5,908 nt of DNA from assembly GCA_021796155.1 (NCBI GenBank), contig JAJYOO010000174.1:1-5908 (forward strand). Direction: 5' to 3'. Within the stretch, counting starts at the first letter, position 1, and every line of letters starts with the position of its first letter. The position numbers and the translations under genes are program-made. Under the pieces are notes generated by a model. That model searched no databases. It saw nothing but the letters and a program-made list of their open reading frames with translations, and had not been told where the DNA came from. Of the stretch, positions 1 through 5,890 are shown piece after piece. This DNA comes from Chloroflexota bacterium (GTDB taxonomy: Bacteria > Chloroflexota > Anaerolineae > Anaerolineales > Villigracilaceae).

Positions 1-20
1 AATAGATTGATAAGCATCAT
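1..20 (-). CDS. Start of a further operon gene, cut by the left edge
   Basis: Only the first six codons are visible (MMLINL if read from base 20). Support is contextual. Two ATG codons in tandem (20-18 and 17-15) lie 8 and 11 bases after the TGA of the glycosyltransferase gene, and an AAGGG ribosome-binding sequence at 29-25 sits 7 bases before the second ATG, the better spacing. The frame stays open to the edge. The previous junction has the same ATGATG arrangement. The product cannot be named; from its position it is probably another glycosyltransferase or polysaccharide-modifying enzyme, which is inference only. Confidence 0.5.
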
Positions 21-28
21 GACGCCCT

Positions 29-1171
29 TCATGCAAAGCCCACCCTTTCCAGCGTTGGTCGCGCAAGCTGTGCCTTGGAGTAAACTTCCAATACTTTGTC
101 GAACCAAGGATCAAGCGCATAATGCGACTCTGCGAAGGAGCGGGCGGCATCACCGGCCCCCTTGCGAATCGAAGAATCATTGAGCATGTTGCGCAGGCTG
201 GTTATCAATGCGCTCACATCGCGCGGCGATATCAGGGAGCCTCTTCCATCAGCAAGTAAGAACGGCGCCTCCCCCACATTCGTGGCTATAATCGGCAACC
301 CGGCGGCCATTGCCTCCAGCATGGACATGGACAACCCTTCCCAGTAAGAGTTATTAACAAAAATATCCGACGCGGCAAGCAGCCGAGGCACATCCGTGCG
401 TAATCCAAGGAATCGCATATCACCGGCAATCCCCAACGCAGACGCCTGCGATTCCAAATCGCCGCGCAGACTTCCATCTCCAACAATGAGCAGAAAGGCC
501 TCCGAGTGATCCTTTCGCACTTCAGCGAATGCCGTCAACAGTTCAGCATATCCTTTTAGCAAAACCATCCGACCCACAGCAATAATGATTGTCCGATTCG
601 GATCGCCCGCCAAATCAGCGCGGAGATTCCTCCGCTCGGAATCTGCAAGCACGAGTCCGGATTTGACAGCGTTCGGTACCACATTCAATTCCTTGGATCC
701 GAGCCGGACGCGGTGCGCCTCAGCCACTCCATTGCCAACTGCGATAATCTGACATGCAATGTAACGAAGCGCAATTTGCTCAGCCATGGATCTCATCCGA
801 TAGTGCCCTCGCGTATCCAGGTGAGTACTATGCAAAGTCGCCACAACCGGAATACCAGCCAATCTTCCTGCGAATGTTCCAAGGACGTTCGCATGTGACA
901 AGTGCGTTTGAATCACGTCGAACCCACCAGAGCGGAAGACGCGAGTCAATATGGGCACTGCTGCAGGCTTGTAAAGTCGCGTAATGGATAAAGCTTCAAC
1001 TTTCGCCCCGAACGATTCCAGTTGCGTTCTGTATGGGTTGTTCGCAATAAAAGCTTGCAGGCTGATTACCGTCACATCGAGCCCGCGAAGTCTGGCAACC
1101 TCTGCAAACGAGGCAATCCATTTCTCCGCGCCGCCCCAATGCAACGAATCGATCAGATGAGCAATCCGCAT
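29..1171 (-). CDS. GT4-family glycosyltransferase (GT-B fold)
   Basis: A 380-residue cytoplasmic enzyme expected to transfer a sugar from a nucleotide-sugar donor to a lipid-linked polysaccharide intermediate; donor and acceptor cannot be told from sequence. The N-terminal Rossmann half begins MRIAHLIDSLHWGGAEKW, with the GGAE acceptor-side loop at residues 13-16, and includes VVATLHSTH (109-117). The C-terminal half has VVPNAV (164-169), the donor phosphate-binding VGRMVLLKGY (199-208, with R201 and K206) and the EX7E motif (E278 and E286 within EGLSMSMLEAMAAG), all typical of retaining GT4 enzymes. Length is normal for the family. The start is placed at 1171 because GGGAGG lies 4 bases before it and it overlaps the flippase stop as TGATG; ATG at 1174 would be only 1 base from that site. 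The frame is open up to 1300, but that extension is Cys/Gly-rich, unlike the family, and lies within the flippase gene. Probably translationally coupled to the flippase. Confidence 0.93.
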   Translation of the reverse strand: MRIAHLIDSLHWGGAEKWIASFAEVARLRGLDVTVISLQAFIANNPYRTQLESFGAKVEALSITRLYKPAAVPILTRVFRSGGFDVIQTHLSHANVLGTFAGRLAGIPVVATLHSTHLDTRGHYRMRSMAEQIALRYIACQIIAVGNGVAEAHRVRLGSKELNVVPNAVKSGLVLADSERRNLRADLAGDPNRTIIIAVGRMVLLKGYAELLTAFAEVRKDHSEAFLLIVGDGSLRGDLESQASALGIAGDMRFLGLRTDVPRLLAASDIFVNNSYWEGLSMSMLEAMAAGLPIIATNVGEAPFLLADGRGSLISPRDVSALITSLRNMLNDSSIRKGAGDAARSFAESHYALDPWFDKVLEVYSKAQLARPTLERVGFA

Positions 1172-2643
1172 CATGCCTCCCGCACCACCGCGGACCGCAC
1201 TGTATGAACCACATCCAAAACCACTCCGCGTTCCAGCACCCACAAAGCAGAACAATAAGCAAAGGCTCCAGAAACAACGCCGAACATCAATTGCTGCCAT
1301 GCAGGAGCGGCAGCACTGAGATACAACACCAATTCAACGATTACCGTCATCAAAACAGCAGACAACACAGCTGGCCGCAGCGCATTAATGAGATTGCCGA
1401 TCGAAAGGTGCAATAAACGAGCTGCGACATAAAGTTCTAATATCGCCCCCAAGAAGGCTACTAATGCCTGCATCCAACCCACAGCAATGATTGAGCCGGC
1501 ACCGGTGACAGCCCACCACAGCGCAGGAAATAGCAGCGTCAACCTAGCCAGGCTGAGCCACACTATCACTTGCGGGCGCCCCTCGGCCTTGTAAGCGTCG
1601 CCAGCGTTGTATACCAGAGACAAAAGCATTGCATAAATGGCAATTGCTCGGACTACTGGAATCGTACCTGCCCACTTGCTTGTGAAAAGACTTAACACCA
1701 AGGGGCCTGCAACGAGGGCCAGTCCGATTCCCAATGGGACTGTAACCAAGGAAACATAGCGCAACACCTGCGAGAAGGCGCGCGTCAAATTGCCGGGGAC
1801 TTCGCGCATGTGAGTGAAAACAGGAAATACAACCTGCCCCAATACACGGGCAAACTGCAAAATCATCAGATCCGGCATACGAAAGGCCAGTGTGTACAAG
1901 CCTAACGCCACCGAACCGAGGTACCGCCCCACAAGCAAATAATCAAGATTCAGCAAAACTTCTGATATCAGATCAACCCAGACGATATTCATGCCGTAGG
2001 AAACAAGGGTACGGGCGACCTTCGTGTCGAAAGCGAAAGAAGGATGCCATGGCGTGATGATCCAGTAAACCACGGAGGAGACAAACGCGCCGCCGATCTG
2101 ACCCCAGATCAGACTCCACGCGCCAAACCCGAACATTGCCAGCCCAATGGACACTGCGCCTTTAACCAGGGCCATTGTTATATCGGGGATAAGCATCCGC
2201 CCAAACGCCAGTTTTTTGTACAGAACAGAAGCCTGTATTCCACCCAGAGCATTAATTGGAAACGTAAAACTGAGCGCTCGGGTAACAGGGACAACTCTTG
2301 GATCGCGGAAGTAAATACCCGCGTAGGGAGCCATTATCCACCCAACACATAAGAGGCCAACGCCAAACAATAGACTCAGCCAGAAAGCAGTTGTGGAGGT
2401 TCTCTCGTCTTCCGTATGGTAAATAAGCGCCGACCCCACGCCCAAATTATTCACAATATCCAGAAATGTAATGGCCGTAACGGCATAACCGACCAATCCG
2501 AAATCATCAGGCGTCAACAAACGCGCTAATATAACAGTGCTGATAAAAACCAACAACTTGCCGGAAATGAATGCAAGGTATCTCCACGCTGTTCCGTGGA
2601 CGGTCGTTCGGCCAAACGTGGAATGCGACTTTGAATCTTCCAT
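1171..2643 (-). CDS. Wzx-type polysaccharide flippase (MOP superfamily, WzxC/TuaB-like)
   Basis: A 490-residue multispanning inner-membrane protein expected to flip undecaprenyl-linked repeat units to the outer face of the membrane. It is hydrophobic throughout, with about 12-14 predicted spans. Family hallmarks are ARLLTPDDFGLVG at 40-52 in the first helical hairpin and DYLLVGRYLGSVALGLYTLA at 234-253, both characteristic of the WzxC/TuaB branch (polysaccharide synthesis family within MOP). The N-terminal 20 residues are polar and cytoplasmic. The ATG at 2643 follows the polymerase stop by 4 bases (TAAAATCATG). No Shine-Dalgarno-like sequence is visible in front of it, so translation probably depends on ribosomes terminating on the polymerase gene. 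Length is normal and no frame break is seen. The substrate is unknown; neighbouring polymerase and Wzz genes support a role in a Wzx/Wzy pathway. Confidence 0.92.
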   Translation of the reverse strand: MEDSKSHSTFGRTTVHGTAWRYLAFISGKLLVFISTVILARLLTPDDFGLVGYAVTAITFLDIVNNLGVGSALIYHTEDERTSTTAFWLSLLFGVGLLCVGWIMAPYAGIYFRDPRVVPVTRALSFTFPINALGGIQASVLYKKLAFGRMLIPDITMALVKGAVSIGLAMFGFGAWSLIWGQIGGAFVSSVVYWIITPWHPSFAFDTKVARTLVSYGMNIVWVDLISEVLLNLDYLLVGRYLGSVALGLYTLAFRMPDLMILQFARVLGQVVFPVFTHMREVPGNLTRAFSQVLRYVSLVTVPLGIGLALVAGPLVLSLFTSKWAGTIPVVRAIAIYAMLLSLVYNAGDAYKAEGRPQVIVWLSLARLTLLFPALWWAVTGAGSIIAVGWMQALVAFLGAILELYVAARLLHLSIGNLINALRPAVLSAVLMTVIVELVLYLSAAAPAWQQLMFGVVSGAFAYCSALWVLERGVVLDVVHTVRSAVVREA

Positions 2644-2647
2644 GATT

Positions 2648-4060
2648 TTATGTACGCGGATTCAGGGAATAACCGTCCATCTCAGCTCCCGCGGCATTAG
2701 CAGGCTCAACAACATCCTCAAACTCAACAGCATGACTGTTTTTCGCAGCTTGAAGAACTCCCCAGGCGATCCCAACCAGGAGCCATAGATAACGAATGTA
2801 AGCATCGTGGAGGAAGATGGCCGCGACCAGATAGCCGATCAAACCAACACTCATCGCTGCAGACAGATTCGCAAACTCGTTCATGTTCTGTTTCGCAAAG
2901 AGACCCTTCGCGAGTGCCAGTGCCCTAAAAGTAAAATAAATAATTGCCGCAAATGACAGAAAGCCTAATATGCCTCTCTCCGCGGCAACCTGAAGAAACA
3001 GGTTGTGAGCAGACTGGGTCTCGACGTTTTGGCCCAGCCCCAATTGGCGAGCATACTCCAAATAACGGGTATTAAAGTTGCCAACGCCCACACCAAAGAT
3101 TGGATTCTGGGTAAACATCGTCCATCCCACTGCATCCGTTGCAGCGCGGGCCTGAATCGAAGCATCCAGCGTGACAGAGTTGCTGGCGCCCGGTATCACT
3201 TGAAGTAGCGATCTGATGCGTTGGGTATATTGATCAGGAAGAACTTGATAAGCCAGAAGTCCAAAGGCCAATAACAGAAAAACTGGAATCAACGGACGCC
3301 GCGGTTGCTGAATGATCGCGAGCAAAGCGACCACCCCAAGCGCAAGGAAGTCGCCGCGCGAATAAGTATAGAGAATGGTAACTATGCAAACAAACAATGC
3401 CCAACCCGCCAGGATTCTTAAGAGAAGCCGCTTTTCATCCAGGAGTCTTTCAAAAGCCAACGGCACAAGGACTACCATGATTTGCCCGTAAAAATTGGGG
3501 TCATTCAAAACGCCTGCGACGCGATAATCACCAGCAGAGAGGCTGGCAACTTGCCCAAATCCGGCATACAGTCTACTAAACGTGCCAGTAAAAACCTGAA
3601 AGATTGATATCGTCCCCATCAAAATCCCTGCAGCCAAAAGAGACCACACAGCCCACCGCAAGGATTTTGGATTTTGAATCAAGAAGATGGCCACCAAGCC
3701 AATAATCACATCTTTCAAGTAAGAAAGCAGTGAGACGCTGGTTTGGGTTACGTTCGATGCGTAAAACAGGGAAAGCGAACCGAGCAATGTGTATGTTCCC
3801 ATTAGTAGGGCTGGCGCAACCCATCCTTGGAATTGATCTTGAAATACCAGCCACCTGGTTACGATCACCAAGACAAGCAGGCTGACCAAGGGTTGTGCGA
3901 GAGATGGCAAACCAAACTTCGATATAAGGATATCCGACAGATTGGTGTAAACGGCAAAGACCAAGATCACCAGCCCCAAGCCGGGTCTCAGTGTCAGCAA
4001 AATAAATGTAATGAGAGCGGGAACGCTCAGCAGGACTAACAGGGTGTAATCAATGTGCAT
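2648..4060 (-). CDS. Wzy-type polysaccharide polymerase / O-antigen ligase-family membrane protein
   Basis: A 470-residue integral membrane protein with about 10-12 predicted spans. Family-typical motifs of the Wzy_C/WaaL superfamily are RVAGVLNDPNFYGQ (180-193), YTYSRGDFLAL (231-241), NPIFGVGVGNF (319-329) and ETQSAHNLFLQVAAERG (347-363), whose histidine (H352) lies in the position of the conserved catalytic-loop histidine. The large polar segment between about residues 272 and 360 is the expected extracytoplasmic loop. Sequence alone does not separate polymerase (Wzy) from ligase (WaaL). Having Wzx and Wzz genes on either side favours a Wzy polymerase that joins flipped repeat units. After the last span there is a roughly 30-residue polar, acidic C-terminal tail (440-470), probably cytoplasmic. 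The start at 4060 is supported by AGGTG ending 7 bases upstream. The stop lies 4 bases before the flippase ATG, so the two are co-transcribed. Confidence 0.9.
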   Translation of the reverse strand: MHIDYTLLVLLSVPALITFILLTLRPGLGLVILVFAVYTNLSDILISKFGLPSLAQPLVSLLVLVIVTRWLVFQDQFQGWVAPALLMGTYTLLGSLSLFYASNVTQTSVSLLSYLKDVIIGLVAIFLIQNPKSLRWAVWSLLAAGILMGTISIFQVFTGTFSRLYAGFGQVASLSAGDYRVAGVLNDPNFYGQIMVVLVPLAFERLLDEKRLLLRILAGWALFVCIVTILYTYSRGDFLALGVVALLAIIQQPRRPLIPVFLLLAFGLLAYQVLPDQYTQRIRSLLQVIPGASNSVTLDASIQARAATDAVGWTMFTQNPIFGVGVGNFNTRYLEYARQLGLGQNVETQSAHNLFLQVAAERGILGFLSFAAIIYFTFRALALAKGLFAKQNMNEFANLSAAMSVGLIGYLVAAIFLHDAYIRYLWLLVGIAWGVLQAAKNSHAVEFEDVVEPANAAGAEMDGYSLNPRT

Positions 4061-4084
4061 AAAACATCACCTAAACCGGCCCGG

Positions 4085-4112
4085 ATAATACTTACTGCCA
4101 TCCCGATGACAA
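4085..4112 (-). promoter_or_regulatory. Candidate sigma-70-type promoter in front of the polymerase gene
   Basis: On the minus strand TTGTCA (4112-4107) and TATTAT (4090-4085) are separated by 16 bases; each matches five of six positions of the -35 and -10 consensus. The predicted start would leave a leader of about 15-20 bases that keeps the AGGTG ribosome-binding sequence of the polymerase gene. It lies in the 192-base gap, the only sizeable break in the operon, so an internal promoter is reasonable. The call rests on hexamer matching alone. Confidence 0.4.
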
Positions 4113-4154
4113 CCCAACCCACGCGAGAAATCAGGCAGGGTCAAGAACTGATTT

Positions 4155-4250
4155 TCAGCAGGGTAATTTTTTACCAACAAGGATGGAAACGCTGTGACAG
4201 CCAGGAAGTCCGAGCAGCCATGGGATGATGGACACGAGTTTCAGAAACAT
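4155..4250 (-). CDS. Possible 31-residue leader-like small ORF between the Wzz and polymerase genes
   Basis: An ATG at 4250, only 2 bases after the TAA of the Wzz-like gene (TAATTATG), opens a 31-codon frame ending in TGA at 4155. It encodes MFLKLVSIIPWLLGLPGC followed by a short tail (HSVSILVGKKLPC). The first 18 residues look like a short signal or membrane segment, and LPGC faintly resembles a lipobox, although proline at -2 is not typical. No good ribosome-binding sequence stands alone; reinitiation after the preceding stop would be needed. It may equally be a chance frame or a remnant of a decayed gene. No function can be assigned. Confidence 0.2.
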   Translation of the reverse strand: MFLKLVSIIPWLLGLPGCHSVSILVGKKLPC

Positions 4251-4252
4251 AA

Positions 4253-5392
4253 TTACCCGGCGTTTGCTTCCTGCTGTGGCCAAAACGGACTCTTTATTCC
4301 CCAAACATAGATTGGATTCGCATTGTCCCTTCTGGCGTTAGTCAAGGCATTCTCGGCCTTTGCAAACAATTCCGAAACAGAAATGTTGTTGCTGTATTCC
4401 GCACCGCCAATATGGGAATCAAGGTTTACCGTTATCCCCAAGGCGCCTAATTCAAGCGGCGTCGAAAGCGCCTGATGGATACGTTCAAAAATTCGGTTTG
4501 CTGCCGAGGCGGAAGTATTGGGCAGCATTAATTCAAAACTCAATTCATTCCGACGCCCAATCACATCATTACCACGTAGTTCATTCCGCAACAAATCTGT
4601 TACTTTTCGCAAGATCCATTGCTGACTTGCCGTCGGTAATGAATCGACCGTATCGCGAAGACCCGTTAGCTCCACGAACCCAATTGTGAATACCTCATTC
4701 GGATTCTCGGCCAGAGATTCATCAACCGCACGAGGGAAATACCGACTACTGTAAACCCCAGTGATCGGATCCAAGCGATGCCTCTGCCGGAACGCATCCA
4801 ACGGGATACGAAGCTGCTCCCGCAAAACGGCCAACACCGCGCCTGCGATCAATCCAAAGACCAGCGCCACGCCAGCGTTGAGCAATGGCTGCGGGCTGAT
4901 GGGAAGTGTAGGCGGAACGGCCCTATCCAAAAAGGTAATTACAAATACTTGGTTGATACGGTCAGAATAGCTGATAGTCTGATCGCCAATCGCATTGGCC
5001 AGTGCCGCCACAACATTTGGGTCGGGGCCTGTAACGCTTAACTCCAAAATGGTTGTATTGGGAAGCACTGCCGCTTGATAGGTGTAATCCTTTACTTGCT
5101 GAGGCTGGAGTTTAAGCATAGCCAGAGTGTCCGAATAAATCCTGTCACTATTCATGATCTGGGCGTAGGTGGAAATGACCGATACACTGCCTATCGTATC
5201 GTAGCTGCGGACAACATCCGGGCCCGTGCTGAGAGAAATACTGCTTGGGATCAGAATGAAACTTGCTGTAGCCCGATATTGAGGGGTCACCAAAAACGAA
5301 AAAAACAACGATGCAGCTAACGCAAGCAAGGCAGTCAAAACAATAAGCCACCAGCCGCGCCTTAACATTTGAAAATACAAACGAATTTCCAT
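4253..5392 (-). CDS. Wzz-type chain-length co-polymerase fused to a degenerate GGDEF domain
   Basis: A 379-residue inner-membrane protein. Residues 1-12 are cytoplasmic, followed by a first membrane segment (about 14-34), an extracytoplasmic Wzz domain (35-165), a proline-rich stretch PPTLPISPQP (160-169) and a second membrane segment (170-191), the standard Wzz architecture. The loop of about 135 residues is short, as in CapA/CpsC/YveK-like proteins. After a linker comes a GGDEF-like domain (about 206-365): DPITGVYSSRYF (208-219) corresponds to the DxLTGLxNRRxF entry motif, LRKVTDLLRNELRGND (261-276) to the helix before the signature, and ELFAKAENALTNARRDNAN (341-359) to the ADxALYxAK region. 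The signature GGDEF is replaced by NELSF (282-286), and metal and guanine ligands are lost, so cyclase activity is not expected. RxxD (R273, D276) is kept. The domain occupies the cytoplasmic place of the tyrosine kinase in Wzc-like proteins. It is first in the gene order and probably controls polymer length made by the downstream polymerase. ATG 5392 has GAGGAG 5 bases upstream. Confidence 0.88.
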   Translation of the reverse strand: MEIRLYFQMLRRGWWLIVLTALLALAASLFFSFLVTPQYRATASFILIPSSISLSTGPDVVRSYDTIGSVSVISTYAQIMNSDRIYSDTLAMLKLQPQQVKDYTYQAAVLPNTTILELSVTGPDPNVVAALANAIGDQTISYSDRINQVFVITFLDRAVPPTLPISPQPLLNAGVALVFGLIAGAVLAVLREQLRIPLDAFRQRHRLDPITGVYSSRYFPRAVDESLAENPNEVFTIGFVELTGLRDTVDSLPTASQQWILRKVTDLLRNELRGNDVIGRRNELSFELMLPNTSASAANRIFERIHQALSTPLELGALGITVNLDSHIGGAEYSNNISVSELFAKAENALTNARRDNANPIYVWGIKSPFWPQQEANAG

Positions 5393-5414
5393 TTTCTCTC
5401 CTCTTTCTCTCCTC
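5393..5414 (-). promoter_or_regulatory. Exactly duplicated ribosome-binding site of the Wzz-like gene
   Basis: Two perfect tandem copies of an 11-base unit (GAGGAGAGAAA on the minus strand) lie directly before the ATG at 5392. Each holds a GAGGAG Shine-Dalgarno core. The proximal core is 5 bases from the ATG, a normal spacing; the distal one is 16 bases away and could serve as a standby site. The repeat is seen directly; its effect is inferred. Confidence 0.7.
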
Positions 5415-5415
5415 T

Positions 5416-5443
5416 ACTATATGTTTATGGCTCTTCGGTGCAA
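5416..5443 (-). promoter_or_regulatory. Weak promoter-like pair close to the Wzz-like gene
   Basis: Minus-strand TATAGT (5421-5416) matches five of six -10 positions; a poor -35 (TTGCAC, 5443-5438) lies 16 bases upstream. If used, transcription would begin inside the duplicated ribosome-binding site and leave a very short leader containing the proximal copy. The weak -35 implies an activator or a chance match. Confidence 0.22.
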
Positions 5444-5570
5444 CGGGAGAGACCGACAATTATTCACAGACTATGCAGGTTTAGCAGATTTTTTTCTGCA
5501 CAATCTATGAAATCTGCAAAAAGTCCACCGCACTTTGCTGATGTACCTCGGCAAAAGCGGGAGAGCCATA
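5426..5570. repeat. Long-range 9-base inverted repeat enclosing a smaller one
   Basis: TATGGCTCT at 5426-5434 is the exact reverse complement of AGAGCCATA at 5562-5570. The pair encloses the 5484-5517 inverted repeat, so a leader RNA covering both could fold into a long branched structure. A 9-base match in about 500 bases can also arise by chance. Confidence 0.35.
5484..5517. repeat. 8-base perfect inverted repeat with an 18-base loop
   Basis: GCAGATTT (5484-5491) pairs with AAATCTGC (5510-5517). The loop carries another CTGC (5496-5499), and one more GCAG lies at 5475-5478, so alternative pairings are possible (two GCAG and two CTGC elements within 45 bases). It lies about 100 bases upstream of the Wzz-like gene. 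It has no downstream T tract in the direction of transcription that would mark a terminator; an operator or leader hairpin is possible. Confidence 0.45.
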
Positions 5571-5673
5571 TTTATTAGTGAAGGAACAAAAACACCAATA
5601 CGAAACCCGGATAGGCTTCAAATCACTCGGTACAACGTCTAAAAGCAAGTAAATTATGTCGGAGTTGACCACT

Positions 5674-5729
5674 TTGCAATTTTGTAAGGTTGCTAAGTCA
5701 ATATTACCTTATTTAGCTACAAATTGCAA
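5674..5729. repeat. Imperfect inverted repeat TTGCAATTTTGTA / TACAAATTGCAA
   Basis: Arms 5674-5686 and 5718-5729 are reverse complements except for one extra T. Further in, GCTAA (5692-5696) pairs with TTAGC (5713-5717). The spacer is AT-rich. Minus-strand TTGCAA (5729-5724) and TAATAT (5706-5701), 17 bases apart, form a weak promoter-like pair inside it, which would make the repeat a natural operator; this reading is inferred. It could instead be a cruciform or transcript hairpin. Confidence 0.45.
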
Positions 5730-5762
5730 TACACGGTTTGATGTGCTCATCGTGAACTAATC

Positions 5763-5791
5763 TTTTTACATCATGCTCCGACATCTGCCAA
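5763..5791 (-). promoter_or_regulatory. Candidate promoter for the operon
   Basis: Minus-strand TTGGCA (5791-5786, five of six -35 matches) is followed after 17 bases by TAAAAA (5768-5763, four of six -10 matches). It would give a leader of roughly 365 bases that includes the inverted repeats described above. One arm (5776-5784) of a 9-base inverted repeat lies in its spacer. Confidence 0.28.
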
Positions 5792-5890
5792 CCAAAATTA
5801 CAGCAAACAAACTGATGTGCATTTCCTTCATTAACTAACTGAGTAGAAAAAATGGGATTGATTGGGTCGCGCCAAAATGCTTTGGTGAGC

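Larger units (their letters stand above)
5415..5890. other. AT-rich non-coding region upstream of the polysaccharide operon
   Basis: About 475 bases without a convincing gene on either strand; the open frames are short and lack ribosome-binding sites. It is visibly richer in A+T than the genes. It contains inverted repeats (5426-5434 with 5562-5570; 5484-5491 with 5510-5517; 5674-5686 with 5718-5729; 5656-5664 with 5776-5784), two copies of CGGGAGAG (5444-5451 and 5558-5565) and two of TGATGTGC (5739-5746 and 5813-5820). It most likely carries the operon promoter and operator sites or a structured leader. I could not match it to a known riboswitch. Confidence 0.6.

Noticed and set aside
1172..1300. 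Upstream extension of the glycosyltransferase reading frame by 43 residues
   Set aside because: It is Cys/Gly/Arg-rich, not like a GT4 N terminus, lies wholly within the flippase gene, and a ribosome-binding sequence fits the internal ATG at 1171.
2044..2352. 102-residue plus-strand open frame antisense to the flippase
   Set aside because: Low-complexity, polar composition with no family resemblance; a shadow of the flippase codons.
4162..4175. Hairpin GGTAA-TTTT-TTACC in the gap as a terminator
   Set aside because: The stem is only five base pairs, AT-rich, and lacks a following T tract on the minus strand.
4535..4549. Active diguanylate cyclase
   Set aside because: The signature is NELSF and the metal and guanine ligand positions are replaced; only the fold and the I-site residues remain.
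4360..4689. 109-residue plus-strand open frame antisense to the GGDEF-like domain
   Set aside because: No recognisable domain, composition like a shadow frame, and the opposite strand encodes a clear protein.
5434..5568. Glycine-riboswitch-like GGGAGAG elements on the plus strand
   Set aside because: The remaining conserved parts of that aptamer are not found in order and no plus-strand gene follows. No GEMM (c-di-GMP) riboswitch core was found on the minus strand either.
5369..5578. 69-residue plus-strand open frame overlapping the Wzz-like start region
   Set aside because: No ribosome-binding sequence, no recognisable motif, and it runs through the duplicated Shine-Dalgarno repeat and inverted repeats.
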